Assembly (NCBI GenBank): GCA_902826155.1
Contig: CADEDU010000035.1
Span: 19,326 to 51,554, forward strand
Direction: 5' to 3'
DNA: 32,229 nucleotides
DNA from: an uncultured beta proteobacterium
GTDB lineage: Bacteria; Pseudomonadota; Gammaproteobacteria; Burkholderiales; SG8-39
Shown piece after piece: positions 8,481 to 17,520 of the stretch (positions are counted from its first letter, which is position 1; each line of letters starts with the position of its first letter). Under the pieces are notes generated by a model. The model ran no database searches. It was not told the origin of the DNA and saw only the letters and a list, made by a program, of their open reading frames with translations. The position numbers and the translations under genes are program-made.

Positions 8481-11400
8481 CGCTTGCCTCCGCACTCGAG
8501 GCGGCGTGAGACGCCGTCGGCACCGGGCACCTGGCGGCAATCGCCCGACCGGAACTCGCGCGCGGGACGGTTGCGTCGCTCCGCGGGAATCGTCGGGCTG
8601 TTTACTTCGCCGGCCGCCTTGCGGCGCTCGACCTCCTCGCGCACTCGCGGGGAGCACGACTGCTCGCGGAAATCGCCGCGATGCAGCGATCCGGCCTTCA
8701 GATCGATGAACAGGCTGCCCGCGTCGCCCGCGTTGCGGTTGGAGGTCGTGCCGAGCCGCGAACCGGGTGGCAAGGTCTGCGGATCCACCTTCAGCACGTG
8801 GGTCTGCGGGCGGATGCCGCAGATCGAGTACTTGCCCTCCGAATCGGAGATCAGGAACGTGCCGTCCTCGAAGTACAGGCGCACGCCCGGAATGCCGAGC
8901 TCGCCGTCGTCCTGGATCGCGTTGGCGTTGCAGTCGACGTAGATCTTGCCGACCACGCAGCCTTCGTTGGCGAATACGCCGCCACGCACTCGCACGCGCG
9001 CCGTCACGGTGGGGGAGGTGACGCCGCTGCCGGTAACGTAGGCCCGGTTCACGCCGTCGCCTTCGAGCGCACCGACACCGACGCGCACGCGATAAGTGAG
9101 CGTGTAGGTGGTGTTCGGCAGCAACGTGCCGACCGCGAAGCTGAGTGCCGGTCCGACGCCCCCTGCCGGATCGTTCACGCGTGTGCCGTTGAGCGTGGTC
9201 GTGCTCGCGATGTAGCGAAAGCCCGCGGGCAGTCGATCCTCGATACGCGAGTTCAGCGCCGGGCCCGGTCCCGGATTGCGCACTTCGATCGTGTAGCGCA
9301 CCGAGTCGCCCAGTTCGACCTCGGGGCGATCCACCGTCTTGCGGATCGTCAGCGTGTTGGGCGCTGATGCATCGAGCGGGAGGTGATTGTTGACCACGTT
9401 CGCTGCACCAGGGGCCAGCACGAACTGGAAGAAGTACTGGGTCGTGTTGGCACTGCCTGCGAGTCCGGCACTGTTCAATGGACACGCGCCCGGCGTGTGC
9501 GTAGCGATGCTTTGCGCCGGCGCGGTGGCTCCGGTCTGCACGAGCGCCGGGTTGGGCAGGGCATTCACCGTGAGCACGTTCGTGCACGGCGGGATCACCG
9601 TGGATGGCGTCGGCAGATACCCGCCCGGCGGGGTGACGTTGAGCGTGTAGGTGCCCGCGGGCGCACCGGGCAACAGCAGGAACTGGTAGAAGCCGCTGCT
9701 GCCGGTGGTTTGCGTCGCGTTGCCGGTGCCGCCGACCAGATGCGTGGCCGGCGCGAAACCCGGCGGACCGCTGATCGACACCTGCGCGCCCGCCACCGGC
9801 TGGCGCGTGCCCGAGTCGTACACCACGCCGTTCGGATCGAGCGGCAGGTTCTCGTTGGCGACGTTGTCGCCGGCGGCGATCACGACGCTGTGGATCGAGC
9901 CGCACGCGCCGACGGTGCCGCGGCTGGCCACCGGATAGCCGTAGATCGCGCGCGAGGTCGGTTCGCGGAAGCGGATCTCGTACGTATCGGGGATCAGCCC
10001 GGAGAACTGGTAATTGCCGCTCGAATCGGTGGTGGTCGTGGCGAACACCGTCACGTTCGATTCGTCACAGGCGCCGGCACGCGACTGGATCAGCTCGACG
10101 ATCCATCCCGCCTGGCCGGACGTGGGCCCATCGTTGTCGAGCCGGTCGTGATTGGTGTCGTGCCAAACCCGGCCCGAAAGCTGCGCCGGGTTCTGGAAGC
10201 GTTCGCCGAAGTTGTTGTTGAGCGATTCGGCGCCTGCCTGCGGCAGCGGGATCGCGCTGATCACGTTGGCGCTGGTGGACCCGCCGGTCGAACCCGCGCT
10301 CTCGGAGATCGAGTCGTAGCCCGCCGGTTGTGTCTCGGTGACGGTGTAGCCGGCCGCGTTGGGAAGCGGCAGTCCGGCGAACGAGTACGAGCCGTCGGCG
10401 GCGCTCACCACCGCCGGCCGCACCACCGCGTTGCCGTTGATGTCGGTGCCGGCAAGGTTGAGCGTGACACCGGGAATGCCGCGCTCGTTCGCTTCCTTGA
10501 TGCGGTTGGCGTTGTTGTCGGTGTAGACGAAACCACGGACGCGTCCGCCGCGCTCGCCGAAGTCGTAACCGGTGAGGTTGGCGTTGCCGGCGACGACGAT
10601 GCTGCTGATCACGTCATTGGCAACGCTGCCGCCGCCGGTGCCGGCGCGATCGGCGCCGTCGGCATACGCGGCCGGTTGCGTCTCGGTGATCGTGTAGGTC
10701 CCCGCTGGGACGCCGAGAAACTGATACGAGCCGTCGGCTGCGGTGGTCGCGGTGCGCGCCACCGGTCCGCTCAAGGTGACGGTTACGCCGGCGATGCCGT
10801 ACTCGCCCGGGTCGTACTGCCCATTGCCGTTGACGTCGACGTAGACGCGCCCGCCCAGCACGTTGCCGCGCTCGCCGAAGTTGTAGTCGATGCCGTTCTG
10901 GTTCTGCGTGAGCGTGATGTTGTTGAACTGATCGTTGCCGGCGATCGCGCCGGTCGGCACACCGCCTACCGTGCCCAGCGTCTCGGCGGCGTCGGTGAGG
11001 ATCGCCGGCTGCGTTTCGGTGATGACGTAGGTGCCCGGCCGCAGATTCGGGAACGAGTAGTCGCCCTGACCGTTCGTGGTCGCGACGATCGGTGTGAGCG
11101 CGCCGCGATCGTCGGCGCCGGACAGCGTGACGGTGACGCCTTGCACGCCAGGCTCGCCCGCTGTGAACGCATTGTTCGCGTCCTGGTCGAGGTACACCTT
11201 GCCGGCCAGCGATGACGGCCGCAGCTCGCCGAAGTTGTAGTTCACCGCGGTGTCGGTGATTGCCAGGCCGACGCCGGAGATGACGTTGCCGTTGGCCGAC
11301 GTAGTACCAGCCGCGCCGGTCACGCCGGTACCGGTGGTCGCACGTCCTTCGAGATAGCCGGCTGGCTGCGTCTCGGTGATCGTGTAGCCCGAACCGTTGG

Positions 11401-14400
11401 CACCGCGCAGGCCGGTGAACTCGTAGCGGCCGGTGCCGTCGGTGGTCGTGGTGAGATTGACGCTCTGGCTCAACTCGTTGGTGCCGGTGAGCGTGACCGT
11501 GGCGCCGGTGATGATCGGCTCGCCGACCTGCCGCACGCCGTCGTTGTTGACGTCGTTGTAGACGTAGCCCGACAGCGTCGCGCTCGGGCCGGGAATCTCG
11601 CCGAACAGGTAGCCGGTGGCGGCCGTGTTGGCCGGCAGCGCAATCGCGGTGATTGCTTCGGTGCCCGGTCCGGCGTTGCCCGCGTTGCCGCCAGCAGTCC
11701 CGGCGGTCTCGCGACCGTCTGCCATACCGGCAGGTTGGGCGATCTGCGTGATCGTGTAGGTGCCCGGTGGCAGATTGGTGAACGAGTACGCGCCCGCGCC
11801 ATCGGTGGTGCGCGTCGCCGCAGCCAGACCGCCGAGGAACGTCTGGATGTCGGAGCCGTACGCATCGGTCCCGGAGATGCGGATCTGCGAACCGGCAATG
11901 CCGGTTTCGCCCGCACCGAGCTGCGCGCCGTTGTCGTTCAGGTCGCGGTAGACGAAGCCGGCAATGCTCGATCGCTGCACCGGGACGTTGCGCGTCTTGG
12001 AGTTGTTGCCGCTGTTGGAATCGACCGCGGTGTTGTTCGGCGAGATCGTCGCGGTGTTGTCGATCGATCCGCTGCCCGGATAGGTCGTGACTCGAACCGG
12101 AACGGTGATCGTGGCGGTCTGGCCGTTGTTGAAGGCGCCGGCGCCGCCCGCCGAGAGATCGCAGGTGATGGTTGCACCGGCGGTGGAGCAGGTGCCGCGC
12201 GTGGTGGTGATCGCACCATTCAGCGTGACACCCGTGGGCAGCGTGTCGGTGACGATCGCCTGCGGAGCGTTGCCCGGGCCGTTATTGCGAACGTCGATGA
12301 CGAAGTTGAACGGCTGATTGAGGTTCACCGGCGAGAGCGACGCGGTCTTGCTCACCACTTCGAGATCGGCTTGCGCGCGCACCGTCGTGCTCTCGCTCGC
12401 GGTGTTGTTGGCACCGTTGGTGTCGGGCTCGTTGCTCGCCGCGGTCGCGCTGTTGGAGTAGGTCTCGCCGCTGCCCGAGGGCGAGTCGAGGATCTCGAAC
12501 GTGAGAAACCGGTCGTAGCTCGAGCCTGCGGCGATGCTGGAGGGCACGGTGCAGTTGAACGTCTGGGCCGCGCTGTACGTCGCTGATTGCGGCGCGGGTG
12601 CGCAGATCGCGCCAGCCGGCGCGCATGGGTCGCCGACCGCGGCCCGATCGCACGCGAGCTGGAAGCGCCGTCCTGCGGGTGGCGTGTAGGTGTCGGTGAA
12701 CGTCACGCCGGTGGCAAGCGACGGACCGTTGTTGGTGATGCGGACGCGGTAGGTGATGCGGTTGTTGCTGGAGGTCACCGGGTCGAACCCGAGCGGATCG
12801 GGGCCGAATCCGAGCGCCGGTGCGTCCGTCTTGTTCACCAGCAGATCGACGGCCGCGTCCTGTACGGTGAGCGAGGCGCCCTTCTCGTTGTTGACGTCGG
12901 TGCCGACCGTGTCGATGTTGTCGTGGGTGGCCGGCGTGAGGCCCGATACGATCGACTCGACCCGGGCGCGATTGGTGAACGTGCGAACCGGATTGCCGGT
13001 CTGAAAGTTGGGTCGGATCACCGCCGTGACGGTGAACGCCGCACCGGAATTGACGGTGCCCAGCGAGCAGGTGAACGCGGCGCCGCCGTTCTGCGCCGAG
13101 GTGATCACCGGCGCGGTCTGCGTGCACGATCCGCCTGACTTGTTGGTGGTGACCGAAGCGAACGTGAAGCCGCTGTCGCCCACCGGAATGGTGAAGACGT
13201 CGGTCAGTCGCACGTTCTGCGCGGCTGAGGGCCCGTTGTTGCGGAACGTCAGCACGTAGGTCGCGTTGGTGCCCGCGCGCGCCTGCCCGACGCCGCTCGC
13301 CGAGGTCACCACTTTGCTGACCAGTTCGAGATCGGCGACCGGATCGACCGTCGAGGTGACGGCCGAGCTGTTGTTGGTGCGATCCGGATCGCCGTTATCG
13401 GCCGAGTTGATGCTCGCGGTGTTGGTGAACGAGCCCGAGGACATCGGCCGCGTCAGCGTGATCGTCACGTACGGATGCGGCGCGCTGGTCGGTGCGAACG
13501 ATGCGATCGTGCAGGTGACCGTCGCCCCAGATCGCGTGCAACTCGTGCCCGAAGGCGCGTTGGTCGTGTCGATCGTGACCGTGGTGCCCGACAGATACAT
13601 CGGCAGCGTGTCGGTCACGGTCACGCTCGACGCCGTCACCCCGGCGGTGTTGTTGCGCAGCTCCAGTCGATAGCCGAGCTGGGTGTCGGTCGCCGCGAGC
13701 GGGGAGTCGGCGCCGTCGGGAATCGTCTTGATGATCTGCAGATCAGCCGAAGCGGCGGGCGCCGTTGCGGTGACGTTGACCGGCGCGGTGCAGTCATTGG
13801 TGTTGTTCGGATCGGCCGGGGTATGGGCCGAGCTTGCGGTGGCGCCGGTACAGGCCGTATTGCTCATGGTGCCGCTGCTGGTGGCCTGCGTGGTGATGGT
13901 CAGCGCCGGGGTTTGCCCGCCCACTGTGACGTTGCCGCCGGTGTACTCGCAGGTGACGACCGCACCCGCGACCGAGCAACTCCAGCCCGTACCGTAGGCA
14001 CCAGCGGTCGCGACGAACGCCTCGCCACCGCTCAGCGTGTCGGTGACGCGGATCGGCGTGCCCGCGCCCACCGTTGCGATCTGCGGCCCGTTGTTGATGA
14101 CCCGGATCGTCGAGGTCATGTTCGCGCCCTCGGCGACCGGGTTGGGCGTCTTGGTCTTGGTGATGCGCAGATCGGCACCGTCGGGAAGCACGGTGAAGTT
14201 CACGCTGCCCGAATTGTTCCCGGGCGAGGACTCACCGGTGGTGCTCGAACCGATCGTGGCGGTGTTGGTGAAGCTGGTGCCCCCCGCCGGCACGACTGCG
14301 GGCGCGGTCGCGTTGACCGTGATGTTGTCGGTCGCGCCCACCGGCATGCTCGTGCGCGTACAGGTGACGGTCGATCCGGCCACCGCGCACGACCAGTTGG

Positions 14401-15508
14401 TGCCGCTTGCGCTGATCCCGGTGAATCCCGCCGGCAACGTATCGCTGACGGTGACGTCGGCGGCAGTCTGCGGCCCGGCGTTGCGCGGCTGCAGGGTGAA
14501 GCTCATCGCCTGACCGGAGGCGAGCGGGTTGGCCGAGACCGACTTGGTCATGCGCAGATCGGTGCCCGGCGTGACCGTCACATCCGCGGTCGCGGTGTTG
14601 TTGAGCGTCAAGCCGTCCGGGGTGGCCGCCGATATCGAAACGGCGTTGGTGATGGTGCCGCTGGTGGAAGTCAGCACCTGCGCGGTGAGCTGGATCGTCT
14701 CGTTGATGCCGGCCGCCAATGCGGCCGAGCGCGTGCAGGTCACTACCTGCGGGCTGCCGCTCGCGGTGCACGACCAACCTGCCGGCGACACGTTGTTCCA
14801 CGTGACGTTCGGCGGCAGCGTGTCCTGGATCTGCACGCTGGTCGCGCTATCGGGTCCGAGGTTGCTGACGTTGAGGTTGTAGGTGACGTTCTGTCCGGCG
14901 ATCACCGTCGGCGCCGTCGGCGCCTTGGTCACCGCCAGATCGGCACCTGCGGTGATCGTGGTGGTCTCGCTCTGCGAATCGTTGCCCGGGTTCGAATCAG
15001 ACGTGCTCGTCGTAACCGTGGTGGTGCTGTTCAGCGCGCTGCCGCCGCCGGCCGTGACGCGTAGCGTGATCGTGTAGTTGACTGTTGCCGCCGCGCCGAC
15101 GGTGCCCAGATTGCAAACGACATTGGGCGCGACCAGTGAGCAGCCGCCGTTGGAGGCCGATACGAACGTTGCGCCGACGGGCACCACTGTCGTCGCTACG
15201 ACGTTTGCCGCCGGATCCGCGCCGTTGTTGTCGATCTGGATGACGTACTGGAAGGTGGTCGTCGCGGCGACCGGGTCGGCGCTATCGTCGAACGTGGTGA
15301 CGAGCAGGTCCGCCGCGGCGAGCGCGATGGCCGGTGCCGCCAGCAGCGCTGCAAATGCCAGGCGAGCTGTGAATGCGAACGAACCGACCGAATCCGCAAT
15401 AGCGCGAACGAGGCGTACTCGCGGCGACGATTGAGGCTGGGACGCGTGAGCGATGGATCCAATCGACGCGGTGCGAGCGTCGACGTTACGACTGCGGGAG
15501 GCCAACAC
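8477..15508 (-). CDS. Giant exported surface protein with DUF11 and SdrD B-like repeats
   Basis: The 2343-residue protein has a signal peptide ending near AIALA (about residue 64). About eight DUF11 repeats (TIGR01451-like) fill residues 66-1175, each opening ADLxxxK and carrying NNGP and VTDTLP motifs. About six SdrD B-like domains follow from 1179 to 1890, with starts near 1179, 1308, 1431, 1549, 1653 and 1776; each has GxVYxDxNxNG and later ITETQPAGY. Then come a carboxypeptidase-regulatory-like domain near 1893, another DUF11 unit near 2049 and a last SdrD-like domain near 2183 with DCNANAIQDDGE. The Asp/Asn-rich SdrD loops suggest calcium-binding rods. There is no LPXTG or type V barrel, so it probably relies on the downstream barrel gene, whose start overlaps its stop. 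The first codon is GTG at 15508 with a weak ribosome site; TTG at 15505 is an alternative. Confidence 0.88.
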   Translation of the reverse strand: MLASRSRNVDARTASIGSIAHASQPQSSPRVRLVRAIADSVGSFAFTARLAFAALLAAPAIALAAADLLVTTFDDSADPVAATTTFQYVIQIDNNGADPAANVVATTVVPVGATFVSASNGGCSLVAPNVVCNLGTVGAAATVNYTITLRVTAGGGSALNSTTTVTTSTSDSNPGNDSQSETTTITAGADLAVTKAPTAPTVIAGQNVTYNLNVSNLGPDSATSVQIQDTLPPNVTWNNVSPAGWSCTASGSPQVVTCTRSAALAAGINETIQLTAQVLTSTSGTITNAVSISAATPDGLTLNNTATADVTVTPGTDLRMTKSVSANPLASGQAMSFTLQPRNAGPQTAADVTVSDTLPAGFTGISASGTNWSCAVAGSTVTCTRTSMPVGATDNITVNATAPAVVPAGGTSFTNTATIGSSTTGESSPGNNSGSVNFTVLPDGADLRITKTKTPNPVAEGANMTSTIRVINNGPQIATVGAGTPIRVTDTLSGGEAFVATAGAYGTGWSCSVAGAVVTCEYTGGNVTVGGQTPALTITTQATSSGTMSNTACTGATASSAHTPADPNNTNDCTAPVNVTATAPAASADLQIIKTIPDGADSPLAATDTQLGYRLELRNNTAGVTASSVTVTDTLPMYLSGTTVTIDTTNAPSGTSCTRSGATVTCTIASFAPTSAPHPYVTITLTRPMSSGSFTNTASINSADNGDPDRTNNSSAVTSTVDPVADLELVSKVVTSASGVGQARAGTNATYVLTFRNNGPSAAQNVRLTDVFTIPVGDSGFTFASVTTNKSGGSCTQTAPVITSAQNGGAAFTCSLGTVNSGAAFTVTAVIRPNFQTGNPVRTFTNRARVESIVSGLTPATHDNIDTVGTDVNNEKGASLTVQDAAVDLLVNKTDAPALGFGPDPLGFDPVTSSNNRITYRVRITNNGPSLATGVTFTDTYTPPAGRRFQLACDRAAVGDPCAPAGAICAPAPQSATYSAAQTFNCTVPSSIAAGSSYDRFLTFEILDSPSGSGETYSNSATAASNEPDTNGANNTASESTTVRAQADLEVVSKTASLSPVNLNQPFNFVIDVRNNGPGNAPQAIVTDTLPTGVTLNGAITTTRGTCSTAGATITCDLSAGGAGAFNNGQTATITVPVRVTTYPGSGSIDNTATISPNNTAVDSNSGNNSKTRNVPVQRSSIAGFVYRDLNDNGAQLGAGETGIAGSQIRISGTDAYGSDIQTFLGGLAAATRTTDGAGAYSFTNLPPGTYTITQIAQPAGMADGRETAGTAGGNAGNAGPGTEAITAIALPANTAATGYLFGEIPGPSATLSGYVYNDVNNDGVRQVGEPIITGATVTLTGTNELSQSVNLTTTTDGTGRYEFTGLRGANGSGYTITETQPAGYLEGRATTGTGVTGAAGTTSANGNVISGVGLAITDTAVNYNFGELRPSSLAGKVYLDQDANNAFTAGEPGVQGVTVTLSGADDRGALTPIVATTNGQGDYSFPNLRPGTYVITETQPAILTDAAETLGTVGGVPTGAIAGNDQFNNITLTQNQNGIDYNFGERGNVLGGRVYVDVNGNGQYDPGEYGIAGVTVTLSGPVARTATTAADGSYQFLGVPAGTYTITETQPAAYADGADRAGTGGGSVANDVISSIVVAGNANLTGYDFGERGGRVRGFVYTDNNANRIKEANERGIPGVTLNLAGTDINGNAVVRPAVVSAADGSYSFAGLPLPNAAGYTVTETQPAGYDSISESAGSTGGSTSANVISAIPLPQAGAESLNNNFGERFQNPAQLSGRVWHDTNHDRLDNDGPTSGQAGWIVELIQSRAGACDESNVTVFATTTTDSSGNYQFSGLIPDTYEIRFREPTSRAIYGYPVASRGTVGACGSIHSVVIAAGDNVANENLPLDPNGVVYDSGTRQPVAGAQVSISGPPGFAPATHLVGGTGNATQTTGSSGFYQFLLLPGAPAGTYTLNVTPPGGYLPTPSTVIPPCTNVLTVNALPNPALVQTGATAPAQSIATHTPGACPLNSAGLAGSANTTQYFFQFVLAPGAANVVNNHLPLDASAPNTLTIRKTVDRPEVELGDSVRYTIEVRNPGPGPALNSRIEDRLPAGFRYIASTTTLNGTRVNDPAGGVGPALSFAVGTLLPNTTYTLTYRVRVGVGALEGDGVNRAYVTGSGVTSPTVTARVRVRGGVFANEGCVVGKIYVDCNANAIQDDGELGIPGVRLYFEDGTFLISDSEGKYSICGIRPQTHVLKVDPQTLPPGSRLGTTSNRNAGDAGSLFIDLKAGSLHRGDFREQSCSPRVREEVERRKAAGEVNSPTIPAERRNRPAREFRSGDCRQVPGADGVSRRLECGGKR

Positions 15509-15810
15509 AATATTCGAGTTGTTTTTGTGAGGGCCGCGACGTTATCGCGCAATCGAATCAGATTCGCGATCGATCTACCACGCTGTGTGGACGATCACGC
15601 GCGCACTCGCCGCTCATGCAGCGAAGTGAGGAGGAGTGCAGACCGAGGTGCAGTGGCGTGCGGTTCAACCACTGTCAGCGTTTGTGTTGAACGCGTGCCG
15701 ACTAACCAATTGCTCCAGGACACGGAGCGCGCGAAGCGCGATCGCTACGGCACCAGCGCTTCGGGGTTAGGGCACCAGCGCTTCGGGGTTACGGCACCAG
15801 CGCTTCGGGG
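15509..15810. other. 302-bp non-coding stretch upstream of the surface operon
   Basis: I see no gene here. The stretch should hold the promoter of the minus-strand surface operon. It contains a 13-base inverted repeat CGAATC-A-GATTCG at 15554-15566, flanked by ATCGCG and CGCGAT. It also has a TTGAACCG octamer on the minus strand (15660-15667) and the 22-bp tandem repeats from 15747. A short GCGCGC/GCGCG hairpin lies near 15727-15740. No convincing sigma-70 promoter was found. Confidence 0.6.
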
Positions 15811-15826
15811 TTACGGCACCAGCGCC
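15747..15826. repeat. 22-bp tandem repeat, three full copies plus a partial copy
   Basis: Three consecutive 22-base units start at 15747, 15769 and 15791, each reading ACGGCACCAGCG then CTTCGGGGTT. The second unit starts AG instead of AC. A fourth, partial unit at 15813-15826 is the last coding segment of the aminopeptidase gene. On the minus strand the repeats are copies of that gene's end (GCGCTGGTGCCG and TAA) with a CCCCG spacer. The unit is not a multiple of three and lies after the stop codon, so it does not extend the protein. Confidence 0.9.
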
Positions 15827-16872
15827 TTGAGCTTCTCCGTTCGCTCGTGCTTGGAGAGCGCGGCCAACTCCTTCACCGCGCGATAGAACGCCGGCAACTC
15901 GCCGTTGTGCTGCGCGAGCAGCGCGTGGAACGCCGGCACCAGATCGCCGTAGGTGGCGATCGAGGCCAGATGCGCGTTGTTAAGCTCGCGCGCGAACCAA
16001 CGGTCGTAGCCGGTGGCCCCGCCCCAGCGTTCGTGCTTGAGCCGTTCGTACTCGGCACGCAGCTCGGCGAACAGGCGTTTCTTTTCGGCGCGCTTGGTCG
16101 ATACGTCGCGCTCCCCTGCATAGGCTTCGGCCAGCAGCTGCTGATACTTCAGCACCAGCGCGACGAACTCCTTGCGGCGCCGGCGTGAATCGTCGAAGGC
16201 TTTCTGCTCGATGGCCTTGCCTTGCCGCGCCAGCCAGCGACGCACGCCTTCTTCTTCGACGGCGACCGCGAACGACTCGTTGAAGATCGAATCGTCGCGG
16301 GTGTAGACGAGCTGATGCGACAGCTCGTGGAAGATGATGCGCGCCAACTCCGCTTCCGGGAACTTGACGAAGGTGTTGAGCACCGGATCATCGAACCAGC
16401 CGATGGTCGAGTAAGCCGCCACGCCGTAGTCGAGCACGTCCAGGCCCTGATCGCGCAGTGTCTGCGCATGCGCCTTGGCATCGGACTCCGCGTAGAAGCC
16501 GCGATAGGCAACGCACCCCACGACGAAGAAACACGATTCCTTCGGCCTGACCGAGAACTCCTCGGCGGCCACCACGTTCCACACCGCGTAGGGCCGACCG
16601 AGATCGGCATACGAGCGATATGAACCGTTGTCGGGCAGCTTGAGCTCGCCGGTGGCGAACTCGCGGATCGCCAGCACGCGCTCCAACTGCTGCTTGAGTT
16701 CGGCGGGCGTTGCGTTGTCCTGCAGCCGTTCGTTGATCGGTCGCGCGGCGTTCATCAATGACAGATGACCACCGACCGCCTGCGCGTAGTACTGCACGCC
16801 GGCACAGCCGCCGAACAGCGTGGCGATGGCCGCGACGGCAGCGCTACCCAGCAGCCAGCGGCGCAGTCTCAT
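15811..16872 (-). CDS. Predicted zinc aminopeptidase lipoprotein (PF10023-like)
   Basis: The 353-residue protein opens with a lipoprotein signal, RRWLLGSAAVAAIATLFGG followed by Cys23, which would be lipidated. The body matches the predicted aminopeptidase family found in many betaproteobacteria (PF10023). Visible segments are SVRPKESCFFVVGCVAYRG and DYGVAAYSTIGWFDDP, and the zinc motif HELSH at about 182-186 is followed by a downstream glutamate in NESFA. It should be a membrane-tethered periplasmic metallopeptidase. The ATG at 16872 overlaps the TGA of the hydrolase gene (ATGA). An in-frame ATG four codons upstream (16884) is possible but less well placed. It is last in a four-gene operon, and its stop codon lies inside the first unit of a tandem repeat. 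Confidence 0.88.
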   Translation of the reverse strand: MRLRRWLLGSAAVAAIATLFGGCAGVQYYAQAVGGHLSLMNAARPINERLQDNATPAELKQQLERVLAIREFATGELKLPDNGSYRSYADLGRPYAVWNVVAAEEFSVRPKESCFFVVGCVAYRGFYAESDAKAHAQTLRDQGLDVLDYGVAAYSTIGWFDDPVLNTFVKFPEAELARIIFHELSHQLVYTRDDSIFNESFAVAVEEEGVRRWLARQGKAIEQKAFDDSRRRRKEFVALVLKYQQLLAEAYAGERDVSTKRAEKKRLFAELRAEYERLKHERWGGATGYDRWFARELNNAHLASIATYGDLVPAFHALLAQHNGELPAFYRAVKELAALSKHERTEKLKALVP

Positions 16873-17498
16873 CGAGCGAAACATCCGTGACGCAGGAAGT
16901 AGTCGGCCTGCTTCGCCACCGCGGGCGAGGCGAGCATTACGCTGTGTGCGACCGGCATCACCAGATGATCGGTGAGGCCGGGCAGCTTCGTTTCGTTCAC
17001 TGCGACGACGCCATCGTTGTCGTGCACGATCCGCGTGACGAAGCGGCCCAGTCCGAGACGGCTGGTGCCGGCGATCGATCCGACCTGTACGCCTTCGGGG
17101 ATGCGCAGGCCCGGTCCCTCCTCCCAGACCCGCCGCGTGGCGCCGATGAACCATCGCCCGGGCGCATGGCGTGCCACCGCGATACCTGCGTGAGAACCGG
17201 CGATCGGCGAACCCAGCAGCACGACGCGCTTGACGCGCGCATCGGCACTGCGTGCGAGTTGCGCAAGCGCCACCACGCCCCCATAGCTGTGCGCCACCAG
17301 GCCGATGTGCCCGGCGCGTTCGGTCTTCAGGCGCTGGCCGAGCAGCGCTGCGCAATGGTCCAGTTCGGCCGAGTACGACGGATAGCCCCACGAGTCCGTC
17401 TCATAGCCGTGACGCTGCAGGTAGCGCGCCAGGTAGAGCATGACCAGCCGGTTGACCCGCAAGCCGTGGATCAGGATGACGCGTGGAGCGGCAGACAT
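16869..17498 (-). CDS. Alpha/beta hydrolase (esterase or lipase-like)
   Basis: The 209-residue protein has the alpha/beta hydrolase start RVILIHGLRVNR, where HG forms the oxyanion region. The nucleophile elbow is HSYGG with Ser71. An acidic residue lies in the VHDNDGVV segment, and a late histidine in DHLVMPVAHSVML completes a plausible catalytic triad. No signal peptide is visible, so it is probably cytosolic. The closest families are small lipase/esterase or PGAP1-like hydrolases acting on lipid or acyl esters; the substrate is not known. I chose the ATG at 17498, which leaves 22 bases after the MFS gene. A longer in-frame start at 17582 would overlap that gene and adds only Arg/Cys-rich shadow sequence. 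Its stop overlaps the next gene's start. Confidence 0.85.
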   Translation of the reverse strand: MSAAPRVILIHGLRVNRLVMLYLARYLQRHGYETDSWGYPSYSAELDHCAALLGQRLKTERAGHIGLVAHSYGGVVALAQLARSADARVKRVVLLGSPIAGSHAGIAVARHAPGRWFIGATRRVWEEGPGLRIPEGVQVGSIAGTSRLGLGRFVTRIVHDNDGVVAVNETKLPGLTDHLVMPVAHSVMLASPAVAKQADYFLRHGCFAR

Positions 17499-17520
17499 TG
17501 GATGAACGACGAGGGTGGTT

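Noticed and set aside
8481..9905. Extension of the beta-barrel gene upstream to 9905
   Set aside because: The extra 475 codons overlap the well-supported end of the repeat-protein gene and lack domains; GGAGG and the ATGA overlap fix the start at 8480.
15600..15720. A tRNA-like stretch on the minus strand (AATTGGTTAG, a 5-pair stem GCGTT/AACGC with a 7-base loop, and GGTTGAACC)
   Set aside because: There is no matching D-stem or acceptor stem, the base before the would-be anticodon is A instead of T, and the T-arm loop is too long. It is not a functional tRNA and only weakly suggests a remnant.
15747..15812. A CRISPR array
   Set aside because: The units abut without spacers and there are no cas genes; it is a simple tandem repeat.
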